Shown: positions 1 to 12,482, counted from the stretch's first letter. The stretch is DNA of 64,000 bases from Delphinapterus leucas (GCF_002288925.2 NW_022098062.1:9718605-9782604), one strand, 5' to 3'. Numbers and translations: made by a program. The notes: generated by a model from the sequence alone, not told the origin.

Positions 1-1660
1 ATGGCTGCTGTGTCTGGCTAGCTGGTAGGGTGGCTTTAAGGAAGTTTATTTGCCAGAAGCCTGCGGTGCCTTATATGAGAGACCTCCTCCTAGGGGAATA
101 TGGAATCAGGCATGACAGGCACACCAGGAATTAGTGCCTTGGTCACCTGTGTGGAATGTGGTTGTTACTACTCAAATGCAACACTGCCCTAAACACTTAG
201 CTGAAGATCCAGGCCTCAGAGAAAAGACAAGTCTGTGGACATTGAAAAGAGCTGTTTGCCTATCTCTATAACACACTGGAGCTCAAACAACATGCTTTGG
301 GACCACTCTCTGAGTGTATAACACAAAAGAGTGATAGAAATTATTCCCTACCCTGCTGCAGACCATGTGCTCCTTTGATACCCAGTAGACACCCAGTGGA
401 GCAATGGGAAAGACCCAGAGAACCCGGAAGAAAGAGCAGAGTCATGGCAGTGCCAGCCTGCAGAGGTGTCAGTTTCCAGCAAGGACTGCAGCACAATAAC
501 TGAATGCGACAGTGTGTGTATTGTTGCCATCAGAGCGGTGACAGTCCCTAGCAGAAACTGCCATGCCAGGCAGCGTGGTCGGAGGCAGTGTTCATAGCTC
601 AGCTTAGAGCAGCAGCAGCTCTTGATCAAGCATTGTGGATATTTTGGGAATGAAGGATGTTAGGTAGCCTATGGAGCATCCAGGAACATTGGGGTGGGGG
701 TGGGATTTGCAGAGGGATGGGGCCCCTATATTATCAGGTGAGTGGTAAAAGGCCAGCAAAAAAGTTCATGTAATACAGTCATTTCAGATAACAAAAAAGG
801 TCAGTAGACTGGAATCACTGACATCACAGAGGAGGTGGCCACGGGACCTTGAAGTTGTTCACCATGCATGTTTAAATATTGAAAGATGCCTCTTAGCCCA
901 CAAGTCATAGAGCAAACATTCAACTATTAATTCTCCAACACCCAAAGTGCCAAGTGAGTTTTAAAAGAGCCCTTTTTAACACCACTGTTCCAGACTAAGA
1001 GGTAGCAAGTCTACCTCGCAGGTAATTCTTGCCATTTGCCTATACCCGGAGAAGCTGCTGCCTCTGCTTTTTCCAAAGAAAGCCTTCTCTGTGTTCTCCC
1101 TTGCCCCAGGGACCCAAAGGAGACAGAGGCTCCTTAGCTCTACCCCTGGTGAATAGGTTGGTTGAGTCTCTCATGTCTCCCAAAAAAGTCAGAAACAAGT
1201 GGTAGCTGGTGATACAATAGATCTAGATTATGCATAGCCCTTGCCCACTGAAGAGTCCCTGCAAAGATGGTCGCCAGTGTTGCTTAGGGAACCTGCAGCA
1301 GTAAATCTCAAGTGGTGTGGTGGTTGCCATAGGCAACACTCTATCTTCCCTGAAAACAAGAGGCAGGTGTTCCCTTTGCATCTTTAATACATTGGGGATG
1401 AAGCTATGGAGGTAGGGAGAAAAATTGATTGTCCTTAATCCTGAATTTATTTTAAAGGTGACTACTCAGTGAATTGGAAGCTGAATCTCCTTTAGGATTT
1501 CCTATGGTGGAAAGGACTTTTCAGTCTCCTGTTTTGGAGGAGAGACAATAACCAATGATCTAGCTAAGTTACAAGTAAATCAAATGAAACTTAATGATGA
1601 TAATAAAAGTTTCAAAGTTTATAAGCTTGTTTCCTGAATGTAACCAAAGAAAAGGGTGTA
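1..1660. other. Intergenic sequence with no recognised feature
   Basis: Mixed-composition unique-looking sequence. No coding pattern, splice-bounded exon, SINE or L1 is recognised. The short ORFs here have no family resemblance. Confidence 0.6.
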
Positions 1661-1765
1661 AAATCAGTGGTTCTTAACCTTTAGTGCCCCTAATATTCAG
1701 CTAGGAAATTTGCCTCAGGAATTCTAAATCAATAAGTCTTAGTTGAGGCATAGGCGGTGGCACCC
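1660..1765 (+). mobile_element. Degraded MER5-like (hAT) fragment
   Basis: The segment from 'cagtggttcttaacc' to 'cctcaggaattctaaatcaataagtctt' follows the layout of the non-autonomous hAT element MER5, but it is diverged and short. Confidence 0.4.
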
Positions 1766-2280
1766 TTATTTACTCTTCTTTCCACCACTATCAAGAGTTT
1801 GCAAGCAACTTATTCAACTGAAACTTTGGAGCCTTCAACAGACTTGTTGAAATGATTGGGGAAATGCTAAGAAATTCATAAAACATAGGAGCCTGAAGAC
1901 ACGATTTTCTCCTTGAATGCTGATCCTTTCACTGATAAACTCCTTCCCTGTCCCAAGATCCCACCACTTCTGAGATTGGGAGAAGTTTGGAATATACCTA
2001 GAGCAAAAGAGATGAAACAGCTGTTGGCAGGATTTTACCAGTTCATTCTTCCTATTGCTATAGAATAGCTACTCTCTGGGCTACAGATCCTAGAAATGGT
2101 GAAGAGGAGAAAATTAAGAGTCCCAGTTGGGCTTCAGGTACCAGTCCTCCTCTAAGCATGGAAAGGTAAATTTCAGGCTTCTGGTGGTTGTATATACTGC
2201 CCTGATGGCCTTCAAATTACAAAGCCCTTGATCAAATTATTTTAAGATCAATTCTGACCACATCCTCTACTTAATTCTGG

Positions 2281-3030
2281 TTGCTGGTTATCTTAGCTCA
2301 GACTGCCATAACAAAACACCAGAGACTGGATGACTTATACAACAGAAATTTTTGAAGTTGATTTATAGTTGATTTACAATGTTTGAGGTGTACAGCAAGG
2401 TGATTCAGTTATATATGTATACATATATGTGTGTATATATGTACATTCTTTTTCAGATTCTTTTCCATTATAGGTTATTACAAGATATTGAATACAGTTT
2501 CCTGTGCTATACCGTAGGTCCTTGTTGTTTATCTATTTTATATATAGTAGTGTGTATCTGTTAATCTCAAATTACCAATTTATCCCTCTCCCTCCCTTTC
2601 CCCTTTGGTAAGCATAGTTTGTTTTCTATGCCTGTGAGTCTATTTCTGTTTTGTAAATAAACTCATTTGTATCATTTTTTTTAGATTCCACATATAAGTG
2701 ATATCACATGATATTATACAACAGAAATTTATTTCTTACTATTCTTGAGGCCGGAAGTCCAAGATCAAGGTGCCTGTATGGTCAGGTTCTGGTGAGAGCT
2801 CTCTTCCTGGTTTGGAGAAGGCAGCCTCCTGGCTGTGTCCTCACATGGCAAAAAGCAAGGGAGCTCTGGTCTCTTCTTTTTCTTATAAGGACACTAATCC
2901 AATCATGGGGTCCTACCCGAATGACCTCATCTAAACCTAATCACTTCCCAAAGGTCTATCTCCAAATAGCACATTGGGGGTTAAGGCTCCAACGTGTGAA
3001 TTTGTGGGGAACACATTTAGTCCATAACAT
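2281..3030 (+). repeat. Ancient interspersed repeat split by an L1
   Basis: The two flanks (about 2281-2351 and 2731-3030) match a common mammalian repeat I recognise by phrases such as 'gactgccataacaaaacacc', 'aagtccaagatcaaggtg' and 'gtgtcctcacatgg'. I cannot give its database name with certainty. The halves rejoin cleanly if the L1 and one copy of its target duplication are removed. Confidence 0.6.
2352..2713 (-). mobile_element. L1 3' end, 5'-truncated, inserted in an older repeat
   Basis: Read on the minus strand it ends in the L1 3' UTR signature (actgaatcac...gctgtacacctc...cattgtaaatcaac). It is bounded by a perfect 17-bp target-site duplication TTATACAACAGAAATTT at 2335-2351 and 2714-2730. 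Only about 0.36 kb remains and there is no coding capacity. Confidence 0.85.
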
Positions 3031-3099
3031 TGGTTGATTGCTTTATTTTTTAAATTCTCGGAGTCCCATTCTGCCCAGGACACTTCCCCCTTTCTCTAC

Positions 3100-3460
3100 C
3101 TTTTAAAACTTTTTATTATGAAAAATTTCAAACACAGAAATGTAAAGAGAATAGTACAATGATCCCTTATTTGCCTATATTCCAACTCAGTTATCACCTC
3201 TCTGCCTCTCTTTTTTCATTGGTCCCAACCTCCAACACAACAAGACAAGTACTTTCTATGAAGACAGAAGCTGTGTTTATTTGGCATCCCTAGGATCAGG
3301 TAAAATGGCTGGCTCATGGGCACTTACTAAGTTGTTGCTGAATCAGTCCACTATGAAAATGACAGTGTGCAAATGTGCTAGATGTTACGGGAGGTGCCAA
3401 GATAAATTAGACCCAGTTCCCGCCCTCAAGGAGTTTATAATCTAGAGGGGAAGTAATGGA
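3100..3460. repeat. Diverged L1/L2 remnants
   Basis: The start (ttttattatgaaaaatttcaaacac...) resembles an old L1 3' UTR. About 3245-3345 reads as a plus-strand L2 3' tail and about 3360-3455 (gatgttacgggaggtgcc...ctcaaggagtttataatctag) as minus-strand L2. All are heavily diverged. Confidence 0.4.
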
Positions 3461-4750
3461 GTCCACCTCACGCTGGGTGAAAACTACCTGCCAGATACAG
3501 AAAGTGTATCTGTGTAAGATACCTAGGTATCTATTCCCTGGGGCACAGTCAGACTCTAATCAAGGAGTTACTCTTCCTACCAAAGGAAAAGAGTCTTATT
3601 TTCCTCATCTCTACAAAAGAGGTGGCAAGAACACCAAGGGCTCAGATAAGCGCTCAGAACAGAAACCTGCAGGGTCAGACAAATGAAAAGAGAACTCATT
3701 CCTGGGAAGTGGGCATTTCACAAGAAGTGACAATATGAGCAAACCTCTTCTGAAAGAAGGTGGCCAGGAGTTGGGTACCAAAAAGGAATGGTAAGCAATT
3801 GCAGATGAGGGGCTGGAGAATTGTCCACTAACAATAAGGGCCCTGATGCAAGAGGTCACATCCTAACCTAGATCGGATGGGACAGGAATAGCAGAGTCGC
3901 ATAGAAAGTGGAGCAGGAGAATCTGAAAGAGATGGGCAGAGGAGACCAGAAGTCTTCAAGTCATAACTGCTTAAAGACCTCAGTAAGAAAAGAACTAGAA
4001 ATTACTATAAGAACCCCACTCTAAACTAGCTTTTAGTAGGCCGCAAACAATTTTGTTCAAGTTAACTCTGTGGTGAATTGTATTATGTTTCTCATTCCAG
4101 GTTATGAGTTCATTCTAAATAAAATCCTTAACAAACATGCCCTTAAGAAGGTTTATTTCCATCAGGGAGTGCCCCCCATAGTGCTAAGACATGTATTCAT
4201 ACAGATGCAATGCCAGATGCCCACAGAAGACACAGGTGAAGTATTATGGAATCTCAGAGGAAGGAGAAATTTTCTTTTCAGCGGTTACAATCAGGGAAGC
4301 TTTGTGGAAATGGATATTTCAATTGGATCTTGAGAGATGGGTGAGATATGGACACATATGGGAGATCAGAACAGGACATTTCTTAATAATAGCCACCTTT
4401 TTGTTTGTTTGGTTGTTGCTTTGTTTTTAATACAAACTACGTACAATTTTCAAATTTAGAAACTGGTAATAACCTTTAACCAGTGTGGCTAAGAAATGAG
4501 TTTGGATGCAATTCCAGATCTTCTGTGTAGCACCCTGGGCTCATTTCCTCCCTGTTTAGTTGGAATGTTTTCTTGGCTCAGAATTCTGAATTTTATGCGT
4601 TTACTCAAAATTCAGTCTATATTGGACCCGCTCCCATTCCCACCATCACTCCCTCAAATCCAGGTGTGTTCTTTTCCTTAGCTTTCTCAATGCACATGGG
4701 ATGATATGTATATGATAAATACAGAAAGACACATTAGGGGATTTGCTTGT
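3460..4750. other. Intergenic sequence with no recognised feature
   Basis: No convincing gene, SINE or recent transposon is seen in this 1.3-kb stretch. The ORFs of up to 87 codons look like chance. Confidence 0.5.
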
Positions 4751-5800
4751 TTGTTTTTAATCAATAGACTAATTTTTTGAGCAGTCAGGTTTACAGAAAA
4801 ACTGAGCAGAAAGTACAGTTCCCAAATACCCCTTACCACTCCCACACCCACATTTCCTATTTTATTAACATCATGCTTTAGTGTGGTACATTTGTTACAA
4901 TTGATGAGCCAATATTGACACATTATTATTAACTAAGGTCTGTGTATGTATGGTCCATAGCTAAGGTCTGTGTATGTATGGTCCATACATCTCCAAATGT
5001 ATAATGACATGTATCCACCATTACAGTATCATACAGAATAGTTTCACTGCCCTAAAAATTCCCCTATGTTCCACCTATTCATTCCTTCCTCCACACCCCA
5101 ACCAGTGATCTTTTTACTGTTTCCATAGTTTTGCCTTTTATAAATGTCCTATAGTTAGAATCCTATAGTATACAGCCTTTTCAGATTGACTTCTTTCACT
5201 TAGTAATATGCATTTACGTTTCTTCTGTCTTTTCATGTCTTGATAGCACATTTCTTTTCAGTGCTGAATAATATTCCATTGTCTGGATATACCACAGTTT
5301 GTTTATTCGCTCACCTACTGAAGGACATCTTGGCTGCTTCCAAGTTCTGGCAATTATGAATAAAACTGCCTTAAATATTCATGTGCAGGTTTTCATGTGG
5401 ACTTAAGTTTTCAACTCATTGGATAAATTCCAAGGAGCATGATTGCTGATTGCTGGATCATATGGTAAGAACTTGTTTCATTTTGTAAGATACCACCAAA
5501 CTGTCTTCCAAAGTGACTGTACAGTTTTGAATTCCCACCAGTAATGAATGAGCGTTCCTATTGCTGCACATCCTTGCCAGCATTCGGTGTTGTCAATGTT
5601 CTGGATTTTGACCCTTCTAATAGGTGTGTAGTGGTATCTCGTTGTTTTATTTGCAATTCCCTAGTGATATATGATGTGGAGCATCTTTTCACCTGAGTAT
5701 TTGCCATGTGTATGTTTTCTTTGGTAAGGTGTCTGTTCAGATCTTTTGCCCATTTTTAAATTGGGTTGTTCGTCTTCATGTTATTGAGGGCATTTGTTTT
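4750..5800 (-). mobile_element. Old L1 (L1M-type) 3' half, minus strand
   Basis: Hallmark L1 phrases run in reverse orientation, including 'gctgaataatattccattg', 'ctgcttccaagttctggcaattatgaat' and 'cttttgcccatttttaaattgggttg'. It is diverged with no open frame. It contains a 28-bp tandem duplication at 4933-4988. Confidence 0.8.
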
Positions 5801-6084
5801 TGTTTTACAAAACAAAATGAGATTATGTGTTTCTATCTTGCTTTTCTCACTTAGTACATTGTGGAAATCCCTCTAAATCAACTGGCATAGATCTAATACA
5901 TTCTTTTTCATGATTGGGTAACATTCCATGGTATGAATGGTCCACAGTTTATTCAAACATTCCCTGTGGATGGTTATTCCCCTTGCATCTGGTTCTTGCC
6001 ATTACAAACAATGCTGCAGAGCATACCCTTGAGCTTATTTCCTCCCACCCTGGTGCTTTTATTTCTGTTATGAAAGGAGGATTT

Positions 6085-6330
6085 AGTTGGTGGCTAGGAG
6101 TACAAGTCCTGAATTCAGACAGCCTAGATTTGAAACCTAGCTCTTTACTTATGATCTGTGTCTCCTTGAGCAAGTCACCTGATCTCTCTGTGCCACGGGT
6201 TCTTCATTACTCCCTACAAAACAAGGATAATAATACCTCACAGGGTTGTTGTGAGGATTAAATAAGATAATATATTATTGTGCATGGAACAGAACCTGGC
6301 ACAAAATAAGTACTCAATAATTGTCACCCT
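6085..6330 (+). mobile_element. MIR SINE
   Basis: The whole MIR layout can be read: 'agacagcctagatttgaaacc', 'ctccttgagcaagtcacctgatctctctgtgcc', 'aataatacctcacagggttgttgtgaggattaaataa', and an end at 'ctggcacaaaataagtactcaataa'. It is relatively well preserved. Confidence 0.85.
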
Positions 6331-6425
6331 TGACTGTTTACAAGATAGATTCCTGGCAGTGGGATTGCTTGCTTGAAGGGTATGTGCATTAAAAATATGT
6401 TTTTTTACTGATTCAATCTTTTTAT

Positions 6426-6597
6426 TTTTTTAAATTTTATTGACATATAGTTGATTTACAATGTGTTAATTTCTACTGTACAACAAAGTGATTCACTTAT
6501 ACATATGTATACATACTTTCTCATATTCTTTTCCATTATGGTTTATCACAGGATATTGAATATCGTTCCCTGTGCTATAGTAGGAACTTGTTGTTTA
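6426..6597 (-). mobile_element. Young L1 3' end fragment, minus strand
   Basis: Poly(T) at the left is followed by the reverse complement of the L1 3' end (attgacatatagttgatttacaatgtg...tacaacaaagtgattcac). It sits inside the older L1-type element. No clear target duplication was found. Confidence 0.75.
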
Positions 6598-6973
6598 TAC
6601 AGCATTTTAAATTCTAACAGATGTTTCCATATTGCTTTCAAAAAGTCAACAACGTTCATATTTCCACCACCATGAGAGTCCTTCCTTTCTATTTCACTGT
6701 CAGCAGTAGGCAGTATTACTCTTTTTAGTTCTTGCCAACTTGATAGGTATAAATGACAGCATTGTACTTGAATTTGCATTTCTCTGACTGCTGGGAAGCT
6801 GAGCATCTGTTTATACGTTTTCTTGTCATTTGTATTTGCTCTTCTGTGAATTGTCCATTTATATCTTTTGTCCACTTTTCTATGTGTTGTCTTTTTGTTA
6901 CCACATTGTGAAAATTCTTTACATTTATAGGTCTTAGTCCTTATACGTTCTTTGTATTGCAGAAACTTTTCTT

Positions 6974-7227
6974 GGGACTTCCCTGGTGGTCCAGTGGTTA
7001 AGAATCCACCTTCCAGTGCAGGGGACATGGGTTCTATCCCTGGTCGGGGAACTAAGATCTCACATGCCAACGGGCAACTAAGCTCGCACATGGTAACTAC
7101 TGAGCCTGCGTACTCTGGAGCCTGTGCACCACACCTAGAGAGAAGCCTGTGCGCCGCAGCAAAGATCCCACATGTCACATCTAAGACCCAATGCAGCCAA
7201 ATAAATAAATACTAAAAAAAAAAAAAC
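6974..7227 (+). mobile_element. tRNA-Glu-derived CHR-type SINE
   Basis: It starts gggacttccctggtggtccagtgg (A-box region), has a diverged B box (gggttctatccc), and ends in an AAATAAATAAAT/poly(A) tail. The 10-bp duplication AACTTTTCTT lies at 6964-6973 and 7228-7237. Confidence 0.9.
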
Positions 7228-7368
7228 AACTTTTCTTAACATATTAACAGTCTCTTTGTTTATGGAATCTTTTTCCACAAACAGTTTTTGGGGTTTTTTT
7301 GGTATTGTTAAATCTATTCTTTTATAGCTCCTGGGTCTCCTGTCTTGATTTACAGGTTACATAACACT

Positions 7369-7373
<5 letters not shown>

Positions 7374-7407
<34 letters not shown>
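7374..7407. repeat. (TG)n microsatellite
   Basis: About 17 uninterrupted TG units lie in the old L1 sequence. Confidence 0.95.
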
Positions 7408-7408
<1 letters not shown>

Positions 7409-7556
7409 GTGCCTAAATTTTCTTCTATAATTTTAATTGTTTACATTTAAGCAGGGTTTTTTTTGCATATGATGTGAGGTAATGATCAAACTTCATTTTC
7501 CCTCTAGGCCATTTATTAAAGCCACTTTTCTCCAATAAGTTCAACTAGCATTTTTA

Positions 7557-7781
7557 TTTTGTTTTGTTTTGTTTTGTTTTTTTTGTGGTACGCGGGCCTC
7601 TCACTGTTGTGGCCTCTCCCATTGCGGAGCACAGGCTCCGGACGTGCAGGCTCAGCGGCCATGGCTCATGGGCCCAGCCGCTCCGCGGCATGTGGGATCT
7701 TCCCAGACCGGGACACGAACCCGTGTCCCCTGCATTGGCAGGCGGACTCTCAACCACTGTGCCACCAGGGAAGCCCCCAAA
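7557..7781 (-). mobile_element. CHR-type SINE, cetacean 3' module
   Basis: Poly(T)/TTTTG tail at the left, then gtacgcgggcctctcactg, ending at gccaccagggaagccccc. An 11-bp duplication TAGCATTTTTA lies at 7546-7556 and 7782-7792. Overlapping ORFs in both strands come from the SINE itself. Confidence 0.92.
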
Positions 7782-8164
7782 TAGCATTTTTAATATAAAA
7801 AAATATATTTTTTTTGATATATTTCTGGATAATCTATTCTGTTCTCATATATTTTATTACAGAGGCTTTATAATATAAATACCTATTATGGCTACTTTAT
7901 CACTGTTGTTCTTTTTCATAATTTTCTTGGCTATTTTTAAACATTTTTTTCTTCCACATAAACTTTAAGATAGTCTAATCAAAATTAAAAACCCTGTTAT
8001 AAAATATCACAAAGTTTGCAACTATCTCCAACAAAGTATGCATATTCATATATATACTATCTTCCAAAGGTATACACACAAACACACATACTTTTTCACT
8101 GCACCATTTGCAGTGCACATTATATTCTAATATATTCTAACACACGGGTAATTTTATTTTCATA

Positions 8165-8480
8165 TGGGAAGCAGATGAGGATACATTTATTTTAATATGC
8201 AAATGTGACAAAATATTAACAATTGTTGAATCTAAGGTGTTCATTTGGTTGCTTGAACTATTCTTGCAGCTTTTCTGTAAGTTTAAATTCTTCTAAATAA
8301 GCAGTTTATATTTATTTATTTTATATTATTTTATATATATTAATTATTATATTATTATAATAAATAATCTGGGAATGTAGATTGGGGGATAAGGCCAATA
8401 ACATAAAGCCATAAGCTGCTAATTATTTAAGCTGGGTGATAGGGACATAAGGGCTCACTATATTATTCTTCTATTTTGTA
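8165..8480 (+). mobile_element. Old L1 3' UTR fragments
   Basis: 'caaaatattaacaattgttgaatctaagg...ttcttgcagcttttctgtaagtttaaa' and 'gctgggtgatagggacataagggctcactatattattc' are recognisable ends of ancient L1M 3' UTRs. An AT-rich low-complexity stretch (8308-8370) lies between them. Confidence 0.6.
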
Positions 8481-8669
8481 TATTTTTAAAATAAGAATCT
8501 AATATTTTTTTAAAAATTGAAGTGGGATTTTCATTGGAATTCCATTTAAATCATGTAGTAAGTTGGTGACATCTTAGTTGTGTTAAGTCTTCCCATCCAA
8601 GAGCATGGTAGATCTTTCCTTTTATTCAGGTCTGGTTTTAGGTCCTCTGGTAAGATTTCTCTTAAGCTT

Positions 8670-9230
8670 CAGATTGGTCATTCATTGTTCCAATAAGTAT
8701 TTGCTTAGGTTCTTACCACAGGCTAGGCACTGTTCTAGAAGCTTGGCATCCATCAGTGAGCAAGACAAAGATCTCTGTCTTTTTGAAGCTTAATACTAAT
8801 GAGGGGAATCCAACAATAAACTATAAAAGTAATAAAGAAATAATATAATATGGTAGAAAGTGACAAATGTGATGGATAAAAGTAAAGTACAGCAGGATAA
8901 AGAATTCAATAGTGCAGGGAGTGGGTGGTCAGCAAAAGCTTTATTGATGGTGGTGACATTGAATAAAGACTTGAAGGAGGTGAGGGAGTTAGCCAAAAAG
9001 AAACTGGAAGAAAAATATTTGAGGAAGAGGGAAAATGTTTGTATGCTGAAAAGAATTATCTGATAAAGAGTGAAAAATGATGACGACTAGGAAGGAGAAG
9101 GGACAATTGCTGGAGTGATGTCCTTCATTAGATGACAGCGATGGAATCTATGGTGCAGGTGGAGGGACTGACTTAAGGCAGGAGCACAGAGAGTTCACCT
9201 ATGATCATAGGTAGGAAGGTGGAGAGGTGT
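8670..9230 (-). mobile_element. L2 (LINE2) 3' region, minus strand
   Basis: It reads as the reverse complement of the L2 3' end: 'attcattgttccaataagtatttgct', 'ggctaggcactgttctag', 'gtgagcaagacaaagatctctgtc', then 'ggtggtgacattgaataaagacttgaaggaggtgaggga'. Typical ancient L2 decay. Confidence 0.7.
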
Positions 9231-10075
9231 GGTGTTGGGAGTTTGTGAAAGTCTTCTGGTTGCTTCAACTTTCTCAGTAAAATAGGGGGCAAGGTCATGA
9301 TTTGGATGGGAGTTAAGACATTTTGAGAAGAGAGAAGCTATGAAATTCTCATCCAGAAGAGTGGATGAATGAACGAACTAGGGGTATATACCATCGTTGC
9401 TGGGCAGCACTGAAACTCACTTGAAGTTCATGGGACCAGTTAGCTAGGCTATGTTTTTTCTCCAGCCGCTTTCAGCTGCTCAGAGCAAGTGAAAAGTTTT
9501 TATGTATCTAGAGTTGTGGTTATTACCAAATAAATATGATTATATACATGGATTTGAATATAGTGACTGATCATGGAATTTAAGTTAGATCAAGAAAGGA
9601 GAAAGGCCACAAAGGGAATAAGGTATAGTGAAAAGACAGTAGGAGGACAGGAGGTCCTGGGGGATTAAAGAATTGCAGGTGTCAGGGTACTGAAAAGAGT
9701 GTGGGGTCAGAAAAGAGTGACAGTTGGTTAGAGAGGGAAATGCATGGCCATGATGAAAGGTTGTAGTTATTGGTAAAATAAGATGGAGGATTTCCCTGGT
9801 GGTCCAGTTGTTAAGACTCGGAGCTTCCACTGCCAGGGGAACGGGTTCAATCCCTGGTTGGGGAAGTTCCACATGCTGCGTGGTGTGGCCAAAAAAAACC
9901 CGATGGAAATAGGGTGGAGGACAATATTAATGGAGGAGAGGATGTCAAGGAATTGAGAGGTAGGATGTTAGAAGGATTGTCCACATGTGTATTGAGATTA
10001 CCAAGAATTAAGAGGAGGAATTCTGGAGAGTAAGCCAGGAGCTAAAACAGTAAAAACTACAGCAGAAAGAGTTGA
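9230..10075. other. Intergenic, probably old repeat-derived sequence
   Basis: A purine-rich stretch with phrases seen in old mammalian repeats (ggagaggatgtcaaggaattgagaggtagg). I cannot place a family. It is interrupted by a short SINE at 9788. Confidence 0.4.
9788..9898 (+). mobile_element. Short tRNA-derived SINE (Bov-tA/CHR lineage)
   Basis: ggatttccctggtggtccagttg with a B box gggttcaatccc and the tail tgtggccaaaaaaaa. About 110 bp, the older short form. No clear duplication. Confidence 0.85.
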
Positions 10076-10191
10076 ATGGTTGCCACTGAGACCCTACAGC
10101 CTGAAAAGCCGAAAATATTTGCTATCTGGCTCTTGGCAGAAAAAGTGTGTCAATTTCTTCTTTAAAGTCTTGTTCATAAAACTGCAGGGGT

Positions 10192-10549
10192 GGGACTTCC
10201 CTGGTGGCACAGTGGTTAAGAATCTGCCTGCCAGTGCAGGGAACATGGGTTTGAGTCCTGGTCTGGGAAGGTCCCACATGTCACGGAACCACTAAGCCCG
10301 TGCACCACAACTACTGAGCCTGCACTCTAGAGAGACTTCAAGCCACAACTACGGAGACCCCATGCCACAACTACTGAAGCCTGCAAGCCTAGAGCCTGTG
10401 CTCCACAGCAAGAGAAGCCACTGCAATAAGAAAACTGCACACTGCAATGAAGAGTAGCCCTTGCTCGACACAACTAGAGAAAGCCCACGCGCAGCAAGGA
10501 AGACCCAATGCAGCCATAAATAAATAAATAAATTTATTTATTTATTTAA
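10192..10549 (+). mobile_element. Long CHR-type SINE
   Basis: Full long form with repeated 'acaactactgagcctgc' units and 'gaagacccaatgcagcc' before an AAATAAAT tail. A perfect 14-bp duplication AAAACTGCAGGGGT lies at 10178-10191 and 10550-10563. Confidence 0.93.
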
Positions 10550-10563
10550 AAAACTGCAGGGGT

Positions 10564-12356
10564 CACATCATCCAACGTGGGAAGAGAAAATGGGTTTTCC
10601 TCCTCCTCTCAAATAATATTCTGATCCAAGTACACTAGCATTGACCAAATACCCTGTGTTCTGTGGCTTTTCTTTTTATTTTCTTCATTGCCCTGGTGGT
10701 TTTATCCCACTCTGTAGATGAGACACTGATGCTCAGAAAGGTCCCAAGGTGAGTAAGCATTGAGGTCGGTATTCATCATTAGACTGCCTCTCTTGGAAAG
10801 GCAAAAAAGATAATAAAAGCATTTCAGTTTATTACAATACCATACGTGGCCTTATTGCATCTGAGAGTTGAACTGATAGATATGCAGTTCCTTCTTTGAC
10901 ATCTAAAAGTAAAGGAAATAAAACTAATGACATTGAAAGTAAAAAAGTAAAGAAATAAAATAAAATAGTAAATACATGAGGTGGGTATATTGGGATGAGA
11001 AGAATATCAGAAGATGCCCAAAGCTATTACAGAGAGTGTGTGATGTCTGAAAACATGAGATTCTGAGCTTGGGGTTATCAGGGAGGACAGACTGAGAATG
11101 ATCTGAAAATAGCAGGACACCTACCTGATGTCCAGGCCCAATAATATGACAGTCGTGGGAGTATATACATACAGCCACCACTTTAAATGCAAAAAGATGA
11201 AGGGAATGTTCAAGAAATATTTGAGAACATAGGTGATTTTGCTGATAATGGATCATAAAATTTAGAGTAAATAGTGGAAGAATTTTAGGATTTGGGAGGG
11301 GTGGGGGGGAACAGAGTAGGTGATATGCCAATCTTTATGGGGCTTCCAATGTGGGATATGGGGTGTCATGGAAGAACCCCAACCTCATTGAGGAAGGCAA
11401 GAAGTAACAAGACTCCAAAGGTGATAACTAGGCAAGCAAGCAGGTTGGTCTGCCACAACTCCTTGGTGGCTAAAAGTTGACATTGAAACTTAATGGATCA
11501 GAGCAAAACAGTTTCTTACAGCACAGCAAACAGCAGGAGTATCAGCCTAACTGTGCTGATTCCCCTTGCCCTTAGGCCCCACAGGATGATATAATAGGCC
11601 CAGATGGATGCTGCACATGCAGTGGGTTGTGCCACAGCTAAGAATTTCAGGTCCAAGCCTCAGTATCTTTTATAGTAAGCAGCAGACAAGCCAGCCCCGC
11701 TCCCCGTGGAAGGTACAGTTGAGCAAGCAGACAGCAGTCACACCGTGGTCACCTTGAGCTACTTAGTTGCTCCTCTGACTATCGAAACTGCTCAATAACA
11801 TGGGATAAGTCTCGCAGTTGGTACCCTCTGCAGGGATGCCCAGGACCCACAAGGGATTGCCTCTCCCAACTTCATGGTGATTGATATAAACAGAGATAAA
11901 AAACATAATGGGATTAGTTCCAAGGGATTCAAGGCAGAAGTTCAAGTCTGTTCAGTGTGGTTAGGGAATAAGGAGTGGTGGGTGTCTGGGTATTATTTTT
12001 TACCCCTGTTAATAGAGACAAGGAAGTCTAGGGATTCAAGATCTCAGTCCCAGTTCATGTACCCCTCTTGTTCTCTGATGATGTAGGTAGAAAGCCTGAT
12101 GGAAGGGGAAGGTTATAATCAAGTTCTCAGGAGCTCAGGTTCACTCGTGGCCCTGTTGGTGGAGGGGCACATTTACACCAGATGCAGAATCCACTTTGAT
12201 ACCTGCTGAAGGAGTTGGGATTTCTCAGGAAACCAGGGGTTAGTCTAAGGTTAGAAATCCCCTCTTTGATCACATGATGTGAATAGAAGACCTGAGAGTT
12301 GTGTGGTATTAGTTCAGTGCACGGACCAGTTACACAGGCACACCCTGCACTCTCTA
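10564..12356. other. Intergenic sequence with no recognised gene
   Basis: No coding exon, SINE or clear L1 is recognised in these 1.8 kb. The 135-codon minus-strand ORF near 10924-11331 is AT-rich, low-complexity and resembles nothing known to me. Confidence 0.5.
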
Positions 12357-12482
12357 TTTTTTTTTGGCCATGCCACACGGCTTATGGGATCTTAGTTCAC
12401 TGACCAGGGATAGAACCTGGGCCCACAGCAGTGAAAGCCAGTGAAAGCGTGGAGTCCTAACCACTGGACTGCCAGGGAATTA
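12357..12482 (-). mobile_element. Short tRNA-derived SINE
   Basis: Poly(T) then ggccatgccacacggcttatgggatcttag, ending ccactggactgccagggaatt. It contains a small internal duplication (agtgaaagcc / agtgaaagcg). Confidence 0.88.

Larger units (their letters stand above)
5815..8010 (-). mobile_element. Second old L1-type element, minus strand, broken by later insertions
   Basis: L1/HAL1-like sequence (for example 'cattccatggtatgaatggtccac', 'gtgggattgcttgcttgaagggtatgtgcatt', 'gtgaattgtccatttatatcttttgtccac') is interrupted by a MIR, a young L1 3' end and two SINEs. No ORF survives. Confidence 0.7.

Noticed and set aside
2281..3030. Possible endogenous retroviral LTR
   Set aside because: The phrases match a common old mammalian repeat, but I could not confirm LTR ends, primer-binding site or internal viral genes, so no viral call is made.
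6546..7178. 210-codon minus-strand ORF
   Set aside because: Reads through an antisense SINE and old L1 sequence. The motif CGIFAAAHRLLSRCGAQAPE is the usual SINE translation seen across the window.
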